From a bacterium CG2_30_54_10 (GTDB lineage Bacteria > Muiribacteriota > Ozemobacteria > Ozemobacterales > Ozemobacteraceae), in the NCBI GenBank assembly GCA_001872985.1, contig MNYA01000267.1:1-5793 (forward strand): 5,793 nucleotides of DNA. Direction: 5' to 3'. Of the stretch, positions 1 through 4,104 are shown one piece after another. Under the pieces are notes generated by a model, which had not been told where the DNA came from, ran no database searches, and saw nothing but the letters and a program-made list of their open reading frames with translations. How positions within the stretch are numbered: position 1 is the stretch's first letter; the number at the start of each line of letters is the position of its first letter. Made by a program: the position numbers and the translations under genes.

Positions 1-211
1 AGATGCCGCGTCCACTATTTGGGGCCGAACCGAGAAATTTAGCGGACATTGTTAGTCGCGGATGGTCCTGTTCGGTGACGACCTCGTTCACTTCCTCGAC
101 AAAGCGCCCGAGATGCGCCAAGCGTGTTTCCAATTCGCGGAATCGCGTATCCTGATCTTCGGAGATTTTCTCGAAATGCGGGTTTCCTGCTGAATCAGTT
201 GTACGCGCCAA
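1..211 (-). CDS. SlyX-like coiled-coil protein, partial (runs off left edge), possibly interrupted
   Basis: The frame opens at a TTG at 211-209, three bases after the TGA of the upstream zincin gene, and stays open to the window edge. A G-rich Shine-Dalgarno (GGGGGA, 218-223) six bases upstream supports the TTG start. After a polar N-terminus comes a segment of the form RFRELETRLAHL...VEEVNEVVTEQ (about residues 24-49), which matches the core of SlyX, a small coiled-coil protein of about 70 residues and unclear function in Proteobacteria. The resemblance stops abruptly at VVTEQD, near position 65. SlyX would continue as a charged coiled coil, but here the frame reads HPRLTMSAKFLGSAPNSG, with proline, glycine and no heptads. 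The break lies next to an inverted-repeat structure at 10-47, so the gene may be cut by an insertion. SlyX assignment is by recalled family pattern only. The tight spacing suggests translation coupled to the zincin gene. Confidence 0.5.
   Translation of the reverse strand, partial: MARTTDSAGNPHFEKISEDQDTRFRELETRLAHLGRFVEEVNEVVTEQDHPRLTMSAKFLGSAPNSGRGI
10..47. repeat. Imperfect inverted repeat, possible insertion-element end
   Basis: The plus strand reads GTCCACTATTT at 10-20 and AAATTTAGCGGAC at 35-47. The second, reverse complemented, is GTCCGCTAAATTT, so the two share GTCC-N-CTA-TTT in opposite orientation, with a two-base length difference. They flank a GC-rich spacer. The structure sits where the SlyX-like reading frame loses its family resemblance. 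Insertion-sequence ends often carry such repeated transposase-binding motifs, and the minus-strand order TGTCCGC... starting at 48 would suit an element extending leftwards out of the window. This is inference. A plain hairpin is the alternative. Confidence 0.3.
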
Positions 212-214
212 CGG

Positions 215-685
215 TCATCCCCCAATCATCCGGCTTGCCACAGCGATGCCAAGAAATACGATGAACAGAAAAAGCAGGGCTTCCACGAGGTCATGCCCCA
301 CAGCTTCACCGGAATGATAACCCAGTTGCCTTGCCCATTGCAGAAGTTTTTTCCGATCCTCGTCGCCGAGCGCGTCGTAGCCCGCTTCCGCTTCCCAATG
401 GTGGAGAAGTTCATGGGCAATGGTGCGAGCGATCTCACGTCGTATCACCCGATCTTCGGCGCCCCGGAAAACCCGTTTGAACGAGCCGAAAAAAAGCGTC
501 ACAGTCGGGCCGTGAAGTTGTCCCTGCCTGCGGTAGGTTCCAAGGACGAAGAGCCCTGGCATCGCGCTTTGATGACGAAAAGCCTTGGGCTCGACAAACA
601 CTCCGGCAATCCCCCGGCGAAACCGGATGGGAATCCGGCGCACCTCACGCATGCAAAGACGTTCAAATCTATCCAGGCTGATCAT
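215..685 (-). CDS. Small HExxH zincin-like metallopeptidase with C-terminal membrane anchor
   Basis: This is a 156-residue protein. HELLH at residues 91-95, followed by a second His (H96), is a zinc-metallopeptidase active-site motif, with E92 as presumed general base. The N-terminus (FERLCMREVRRIP), the middle strands (TVTLFFGSF) and the helix IARTIAHELLHH resemble the minimal zincin family PF06262. That family usually has HExxHHFG followed closely by an acidic residue. Here HHWEAEAGYDALGDED has a longer spacing, so the third zinc ligand (perhaps in D104-D110) is uncertain. Residues about 132-150 (LVEALLFLFIVFLGIAVAS) form one hydrophobic helix ending in a short tail, as in a tail-anchored protein with the catalytic part in the cytoplasm. 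The ATG at 685 has no good Shine-Dalgarno. It is in the same frame as the upstream HD-GYP gene, 39 bp after that stop, so coupling is likely. The start is kept because it matches where the family begins. Substrate unknown. Confidence 0.65.
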   Translation of the reverse strand: MISLDRFERLCMREVRRIPIRFRRGIAGVFVEPKAFRHQSAMPGLFVLGTYRRQGQLHGPTVTLFFGSFKRVFRGAEDRVIRREIARTIAHELLHHWEAEAGYDALGDEDRKKLLQWARQLGYHSGEAVGHDLVEALLFLFIVFLGIAVASRMIGG

Positions 686-724
686 TTTGGAAATGGAAAA
701 CCTGAACGATGTCGAAAAGCAGGG

Positions 725-2077
725 TCACACCTTTTCCTGGACAATCGGGTCTTGCTTAATACGACCGTTCTCGTAGGCTTTTTGAAAAGCGTCGACCACC
801 GCAGGATCGTAGTGGGTCCCGCGGCAACGGTGAATCTCGGCAATCGCGATCTCATCGGGTTTCCCTTTGCATTCCGGGTGGTAGGGGCGATTCGAAGTCA
901 TCGCATCGAAGCTGTCGGCCACTGCAATAATGCGGCCGGCAAGGGAAATCTCATCGGTTTTTCGCCCATCGGGATAGCCGGTTCCGTTATACCGCTCGTG
1001 GTGATCGATCATTCCCGGGATGAACATGGAAAGCTTCTTTACATGCCCCATGATTTCCGCGCCGATTACCGGGTGCTTCTTGATCTCGGAAAACTCTTCA
1101 TTGGTGAGCTTACCGGGTTTTCGAAGGATGTTCTCGGAAATTCCGAGCTTTCCGATGTCGTGAAGGAGAGAGGAGATCCTGATCAATTCCAGTTCTTCAT
1201 CGGAAAGCCCCATTTCGATCGCAATACCCACGGAGAACTCGGTAACTCTGCGCGAATGGCCGTGAGTATAGGGGTCTTTGGCATCGATCGCGGCGGAAAG
1301 CGCCTCGACGGTGTTGAGGAAAAGTTCGCGGGTTTCCTTGTAAAGTCGGGCGTTTTCCCAGGCGGCTCCCAGTTGTTGGGCGATGGCGGACAAAAGTTTT
1401 TCGTCTTTCGAACTGAATTCCCTGGAGTCGACCGGATTGGAAACGGCCAGGACACCCGCCATGCCGGACTTGGTGGCGAGGGGCACCAGAAGAAGCGAGC
1501 GGTCTGGAACCCGCCCGGGGACATACTTTGGGAACTGCTTCAGATCGTTGGCAATAAGCGCCTGTCCGGTTTCGATTACCTGCCATGCCAAGCCCTCACC
1601 GCGCGGGAAACGGATTGCCCCGACCCGGCCGTTTTCGACACCCAAGCCGGCGGTGAGCACAAGGCCAAGCCTTTCATCGTTGAGCATCAGGACGCTCACC
1701 TTGCGCACTTCCAAGGTTTCGGCGATCTCCGAAACCGCGCTTTGAAGGATCTCCTCCAGTTTCAATTTGCCTGAAAATGCCTGGCTGAGACGGTACAGCA
1801 GCGTGATTTCTTCGTAAACGACTGACAATTCGCGTGAAAGATCGATGACCTCGTGTTCGTATGCGAGAAGTTGTTCGAAGGCAATGCCGATCGCGCTCAA
1901 TGTCACGGGGTCTACACCCTCGCCTTCGAGGTAGAAGTCGCCTTCGACCGGAAGTTTTCCTTTAAAGCCGCTTTCGGATGGTTCAGAAGACAGATGAATG
2001 GGGAATTGCCGCGCCAAGATTTCCAGGAACCGGGCGATCCGGTCAGCTTTCAGCAGATGATTCAAGCGTGCGTTCAC
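725..2077 (-). CDS. GAF domain + HD-GYP domain protein, predicted c-di-GMP phosphodiesterase
   Basis: This is a 450-residue cytoplasmic protein with no membrane segments. Residues about 1-75 are an uncharacterised N-terminus. A helical linker (75-105) leads into a GAF domain (about 106-245), a ligand- or redox-sensing module. The C-terminal HD-GYP domain (about 255-435) has the full set of expected residues: H274 in GHSRRV, H306-D307 and K310 in LLHDIGK, H335, the H359-H360-E361...G-T-G-Y-P motif (359-369), and D388 in AVADSFDAM. The domain hydrolyses c-di-GMP to pGpG or GMP with a metal centre. In the trinuclear enzyme PmGH an extra Glu lies four residues before the first His; here that position is Y270, so a dinuclear centre is more likely (inference). 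The start is GTG at 2077-2075, with AGGGGG seven bases upstream. It lies downstream of two receiver genes and upstream of a zincin gene, all co-directional. The signal sensed by GAF cannot be read from sequence. Confidence 0.93.
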   Translation of the reverse strand: MNARLNHLLKADRIARFLEILARQFPIHLSSEPSESGFKGKLPVEGDFYLEGEGVDPVTLSAIGIAFEQLLAYEHEVIDLSRELSVVYEEITLLYRLSQAFSGKLKLEEILQSAVSEIAETLEVRKVSVLMLNDERLGLVLTAGLGVENGRVGAIRFPRGEGLAWQVIETGQALIANDLKQFPKYVPGRVPDRSLLLVPLATKSGMAGVLAVSNPVDSREFSSKDEKLLSAIAQQLGAAWENARLYKETRELFLNTVEALSAAIDAKDPYTHGHSRRVTEFSVGIAIEMGLSDEELELIRISSLLHDIGKLGISENILRKPGKLTNEEFSEIKKHPVIGAEIMGHVKKLSMFIPGMIDHHERYNGTGYPDGRKTDEISLAGRIIAVADSFDAMTSNRPYHPECKGKPDEIAIAEIHRCRGTHYDPAVVDAFQKAYENGRIKQDPIVQEKV

Positions 2078-2084
2078 TTCAGCG

Positions 2085-2090
2085 CCCCCT
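2085..2090 (-). promoter_or_regulatory. Ribosome binding site of the GAF/HD-GYP gene, lying in a repeat end
   Basis: On the minus strand AGGGGG is followed by seven bases (CGCTGAA) and then GTG. The tract is part of the terminal repeat of the element at 2087-2194, and no other purine-rich site lies nearby. It supports the GTG start over ATG codons much further inside the gene. Confidence 0.5.
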
Positions 2091-2194
2091 CTCCCCGCGG
2101 GAAAGGGCCAGGGGGAAAATTTCCAGCAGGAGATGCAAGTGCGAGCTCCCTAACCAGCGCCACCTCTTTCTGCAAAATATGGTCGGGGTGAGGG
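2087..2194. repeat. Candidate dispersed repeat / MITE-like unit with 10-bp terminal inverted repeats
   Basis: The unit begins CCCTCTCCCC (2087-2096) and ends GGGGTGAGGG (2185-2194), whose reverse complement is CCCTCACCCC: 9 of 10 bases match. The left end also contains a stem CCCCCT/AGGGGG (2085-2090 with 2110-2115) and the palindrome CCCGCGGG (2094-2101). Repeats of the CCCTCACCCC...GGGAGAGGG style are common between genes in many bacterial genomes. That is recalled from general knowledge, and this unit has only one copy in the window. It has no coding content and fills most of the 270-bp gap between the receiver genes and the HD-GYP gene. Alternatively it is just a GC-rich structured leader. 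Confidence 0.45.
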
Positions 2195-2347
2195 TTTCCG
2201 GCAGCAATTGCAAGCGTATCTTCTCAATAAAGGGGGGCGCGAATTCGCGAGGCTCATCCCCCGCGGTCGGGCGTGCTGCGACCTCGGGTTCTCTTTCATG
2301 ATTCCCCCGGGTTATTGGGATGATACATGCAAGCGTCCATCAGTAAT
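2195..2347. other. Remainder of the receiver/HD-GYP intergenic gap
   Basis: About 150 bp with no supported gene. It contains a perfect 12-bp palindrome CGCGAATTCGCG at 2238-2249 and GC-rich patches (CCCGCGG and CCCCCGGG). I see no clear promoter for the HD-GYP gene and no stem-loop followed by a T-run that would end the receiver transcript, so whether all five minus-strand genes share one transcript is open. Confidence 0.4.
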
Positions 2348-2731
2348 TCAGGAGCTTCCAGTAAGCCCCAGTTTTTCCTGGACGTACTGCAAAAGCTGAC
2401 GAGGGCTGAATGGCTTGGAAATATACTCGTTTGCACCGGCCTCGAGCCCCATTTTTTTGTCGACCTCCTGGCCCCTGGCGGTCAGAAGCAAAATTGGAGT
2501 GTTGGCGAAAGCAGCTTCAGCCCTGAGTTTTCGGCAAGCTTCGAACCCGTTCATCTTGGGCATCATGACGTCGAGAAGAATCAGATCGGGTTTTTCCCGG
2601 AGTGCGGCCTGAACGGCTTCTTCCCCGTTGGTGGCGGTGATGACAGTGAATCCGGCATTTTCGAGCTTGTCTTTTACGACCCGGAGAATGTGGGGCTCGT
2701 CATCCGCGGCTAGGATCTTTTTGTTTTCCAT
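2348..2731 (-). CDS. Stand-alone response-regulator receiver (REC) domain protein
   Basis: This 127-residue protein is a receiver domain and nothing else. The acidic pocket is D10-D11, the phospho-acceptor is D54 in LLLDVMMP, the switch Thr is T84 in LLLTARG, and the conserved Lys is K106 in ISKPFSP. Such CheY/Spo0F-type regulators take phosphate from a histidine kinase or phosphotransferase and act by protein contact, as there is no DNA-binding or enzymatic domain. No kinase gene is in the window. The ATG at 2731 lies inside the end of the upstream receiver gene (32-bp overlap), with an AGGGGGAG ribosome binding site at 2735-2742, so it is probably translationally coupled. The partner may be the downstream HD-GYP protein, by position only. 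Confidence 0.92.
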   Translation of the reverse strand: MENKKILAADDEPHILRVVKDKLENAGFTVITATNGEEAVQAALREKPDLILLDVMMPKMNGFEACRKLRAEAAFANTPILLLTARGQEVDKKMGLEAGANEYISKPFSPRQLLQYVQEKLGLTGSS

Positions 2732-3101
2732 CAGCTCCCCCTGATTTCCTGGAAAGGACGTCTCTGACCATCCTGATCAGGTCGGCTCCCCTATATGGTT
2801 TTGTAAGATGAGCATCGACGCCGAGCTTTTGAAACTTGTCATCCTGGGACAAAACGGTAAGCATCATGATCGGTATCGAGCTGGTCGAGCTGTCGGCCTT
2901 CAACCGTTCGACGACCTCGAATCCATCCATGTCCGGCATCAGGACATCGAGGATGATCAGATCGGGGATTGATTTTTCCAGGAATTTCAAAGCCAAGGGC
3001 CCTGAGGTGACGGAATCAACCAGGTGGCCTTCGTGAGAAAGTTTGTCCCTTACCGCCCTGGCGATGTGTGCCTCATCCTCAATGATCAGAATCGTTGCCA
3101 T
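2700..3101 (-). CDS. Stand-alone response-regulator receiver (REC) domain protein, first gene of the cluster
   Basis: This 133-residue protein is a complete receiver domain (residues about 3-118) plus a short polar tail (KSGGADGKQKDPSRG). Key residues are E8-D9, phospho-acceptor D52 in ILDVLMP, T82 in MMLTVLS and K101 in LTKPYRG. No output domain is present, so it should signal by protein contact or serve as a phosphorelay intermediate. I start it at the ATG at 3101, which has AAAGGA (3105-3110) just upstream and puts the first beta strand (ATILIIEDE) at the N-terminus. A TTG nine codons earlier (3128) lacks a ribosome binding site. Its tail codons overlap the start of the next receiver gene in another frame. 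The two receivers are clearly related but not near-identical, consistent with an old duplication or independent recruitment. Confidence 0.92.
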   Translation of the reverse strand: MATILIIEDEAHIARAVRDKLSHEGHLVDSVTSGPLALKFLEKSIPDLIILDVLMPDMDGFEVVERLKADSSTSSIPIMMLTVLSQDDKFQKLGVDAHLTKPYRGADLIRMVRDVLSRKSGGADGKQKDPSRG

Positions 3102-3104
3102 ATT

Positions 3105-3110
3105 TCCTTT
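3105..3110 (-). promoter_or_regulatory. Ribosome binding site deciding the start of the first receiver gene
   Basis: AAAGGA reads on the minus strand immediately before AAT-ATG. The spacing is short (three to four bases), but there is no comparable site ahead of the alternative TTG at 3128, so the ATG at 3101 is preferred. Confidence 0.55.
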
Positions 3111-3144
3111 GCAGAAAGCGCCGCGCAAACAGGATACTTAACTT

Positions 3145-3200
3145 TGCACGCTTCAACATGCACCTTGGAATACTGCACCTTGTACTCTGCAATGTAGCAC
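3145..3200. repeat. Four imperfect TGCA(C) repeats at 14-15 bp spacing upstream of the receiver operon
   Basis: TGCAC or TGCA starts at 3145, 3159, 3174 and 3188, so the spacing is 14, 15 and 14 bp. The two middle copies share TGCACCTTG, the first is TGCACGCTT, and the fourth decays to TGCAATG. They lie about 45-100 bp upstream of the first receiver start. This could be a set of regulator-binding sites or a short degenerate tandem repeat. The sequence cannot separate the two. Confidence 0.4.
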
Positions 3201-3379
3201 AACACAACACCTCCCGTAAACGGCGGTTGAGAAAAAGCGCAAAAATCCATCGAAGAGTGAAGAATGATGCAGGGATAGGGGAACGAAGTAACCAGCCCGC
3301 TTAGGAAATTGGGTAAAAGACAAAATAAATTTGGTATCTACTCAATAATTCGGGGGAACTCAATGATTCCTGGCGCAAA

Positions 3380-3445
3380 AGACTTCTCCCTATCGATCGA
3401 AATGACAGCATCGTTTGTCATTCCGAACGAATGTGTGGAATCTCT
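3380..3445. repeat. Hairpin of the dispersed GGAATGACA-type intergenic repeat
   Basis: The arms at 3393-3407 and 3416-3430 are inverted copies matching at 13 of 15 bases around an 8-base loop (GCATCGTT), ending in AATGACA/TGTCATT. The outer flanks (AGACTTCTCCC on the left, GTGGAATCTCT on the right) extend the resemblance more weakly. The right half, TGTCATTCCGAACGAATG followed by GGAATCT, has the form of a repeat class seen between genes in many bacterial genomes. This is recalled and not searched. Function unknown; it may fold as a transcript-end or REP-like hairpin. Confidence 0.5.
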
Positions 3446-3461
3446 CTTTATGTTGAGAACC

Positions 3462-3592
3462 AGCTAGACCCTCGCCGAAAAGCCCCGGCGCCCAACTCGC
3501 CTCCTAATGGCAAATGAGTGGTTAACGCGGTACTGCGTGGTGCCAACATGCCCAAGCTGCCGAAAAAGTACCTTTTCGGCTAGGGTCGAGCT
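3462..3592. repeat. Unit of about 131 bp bounded by 22-bp imperfect inverted repeats (MITE-like or structured RNA)
   Basis: The left arm 3462-3483 and the reverse complement of the right arm 3571-3592 match at 19 of 22 bases; both begin AGCT, contain GACCCT and end with GCCGAAAAG. A third copy of GCCGAAAA at 3559-3566 pairs perfectly (8 bp, 6-base loop) with TTTTCGGC at 3573-3580, which is inside the right arm. The right arm can therefore pair either with the far left arm or with its close neighbour, but not both. The interior has no convincing gene. Candidates are a non-autonomous mobile element, an IS remnant, or a structured leader RNA ahead of the lipoprotein gene. I see no clear target-site duplication beyond the AGCT at both ends, which is itself a palindrome. 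Confidence 0.5.
3559..3580. other. Perfect 8-bp stem-loop inside the inverted-repeat unit
   Basis: GCCGAAAA, loop AGTACC, TTTTCGGC. It is followed by TAGGG and no T-run, so it does not look like an intrinsic terminator on the plus strand; the minus-strand side also lacks a T-run. Confidence 0.55.
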
Positions 3593-3676
3593 AATGCCCA
3601 TTCTTTTTGAGCAGATACATAAATTGTAACGCCGGGGGTCGGGCAATCGTATCCCAGGTGAACTACCATAAAATCG

Positions 3677-3684
3677 AAAAGGAG
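3677..3684 (+). promoter_or_regulatory. Ribosome binding site of the lipoprotein gene
   Basis: AAAAGGAG lies six bases before the ATG at 3691. This near-ideal site decides the start in favour of 3691 over an in-frame TTG at 3607, which would place 28 non-signal residues ahead of the lipoprotein signal peptide. Confidence 0.8.
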
Positions 3685-3690
3685 AAGACT

Positions 3691-4011
3691 ATGAAACGCA
3701 TGAGAAACCTTGCCCGAGCAGTATCTTTCGTTGTATTGATGGCCTTTGCCGCAGTGAGCCTGACCGGTTGCGATGCTTCGGCAATCGCCGGAATCATCCA
3801 GAAGATTATCCCTGTGATCACCCAGATCATCGGCGCCATCAAGGGAGTCGCCGGCGCCAAAAACACTGCCGCGACGACCGCATCTGGAACCGCCACGATC
3901 GCGGCCACCACCGTTCCGACCGCATCAGGAACCCCTGTTGCAACGCCCGACAGCCAAATCAACGAGGGTGATGATGCTGAAGGAATACTCAACTCCGACA
4001 AGGAAGATTGA
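3691..4011 (+). CDS. Small predicted lipoprotein, Thr/Ala-rich, function unknown
   Basis: This 106-residue precursor has a classic lipoprotein signal: positively charged start (MKRMRNLAR), hydrophobic core (about residues 11-24) and lipobox LTGC with the lipidated Cys at 27. The mature protein of 80 residues begins CDASAIAG. Asp at +2 would retain it in the inner membrane under the E. coli Lol rule, which may not hold in this organism. Residues about 31-56 are a hydrophobic stretch rich in Ile with two spaced lysines (IIQKIIPVITQIIGAIKG), probably an amphipathic helix. Residues 57-88 are a Thr/Ala/Pro-rich linker of low complexity, and the C-terminus is acidic (NEGDDAEG...DKED). I recognise no family. 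It has a strong ribosome binding site, a long upstream intergenic region, and converges with a MacB-type permease gene. Confidence 0.75.
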   Translation: MKRMRNLARAVSFVVLMAFAAVSLTGCDASAIAGIIQKIIPVITQIIGAIKGVAGAKNTAATTASGTATIAATTVPTASGTPVATPDSQINEGDDAEGILNSDKED

Positions 4012-4040
4012 GCCCGCCTCCTGCCCCTTTATTCTTCCCC

Positions 4041-4077
4041 CCAAATTGCCCCCGCTTCCCGGCTGGGGAAAATTTGG
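4041..4077. terminator. Stem-loop between convergent genes, possible shared transcript end
   Basis: CCAAATT (4041-4047) pairs with AATTTGG (4071-4077), and an inner CCCC (4049-4052) pairs with GGGG (4065-4068), around a 12-base loop. It lies between the stops of the plus-strand lipoprotein gene (4011) and the minus-strand permease gene (4105), as a bidirectional terminator would. Neither side has a T-run, so it is not a canonical intrinsic terminator. Confidence 0.4.
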
Positions 4078-4104
4078 TCTCCAGCGGCATTTCCGTGTGA
4101 AAAC

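Larger units (their letters stand above)
3102..3690. other. Gene-poor divergent intergenic region rich in repeats
   Basis: This is the space between the divergent receiver operon (minus) and lipoprotein gene (plus), and should hold both promoters. It contains phased TGCAC repeats (3145-3200), an AT-rich stretch (about 3301-3350), a dispersed-type hairpin (3380-3445) and an inverted-repeat-bounded unit (3462-3592). The best plus-strand promoter-like pair is weak: TTGGGT at 3309-3314 and TGGTAT at 3332-3337, 17 bp apart, each matching consensus at only three of six positions. I found no convincing sigma-70 or sigma-54 promoter for the minus-strand operon and no tRNA or known riboswitch. Confidence 0.6.

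Noticed and set aside
293..1774. Long plus-strand open frame of 493 codons
   Set aside because: It lies antisense to the zincin and GAF/HD-GYP genes, which have clear conserved motifs. Its translation has no recognisable domain and arises from the codon bias of the real genes.
2085..2115. Intrinsic terminator of the receiver transcript
   Set aside because: The stem is GC-rich but sits at the 5' end of the HD-GYP gene, 230 bp beyond the receiver stop, with no T-run; it is better explained as part of the repeat element.
3095..3304. Plus-strand 69-codon ORF over the TGCAC repeats
   Set aside because: It overlaps the start of the first receiver gene in antisense and has no ribosome binding site; its middle is simply the translated repeat.
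3440..3600. Integron attC site or c-di-GMP riboswitch
   Set aside because: There is a GCCCAAC but no matching GTTRRRY partner in the right place for attC, and none of the conserved GEMM riboswitch segments are present.
3507..3629. Plus-strand 40-codon ORF with a CPSC motif
   Set aside because: It has no ribosome binding site, crosses the right arm of the inverted-repeat unit, and its single Cys-x2-Cys pair is not enough for a zinc site. The open frame may be chance or a remnant.
3464..3646. Minus-strand 60-codon ORF across the inverted-repeat unit
   Set aside because: It has no recognisable family and no Shine-Dalgarno, and it is composed largely of the repeat arms.
3607..3690. 28-residue N-terminal extension of the lipoprotein from a TTG
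   Set aside because: The ATG at 3691 has a near-ideal ribosome binding site and begins a typical lipoprotein signal peptide; the extension would bury the signal.
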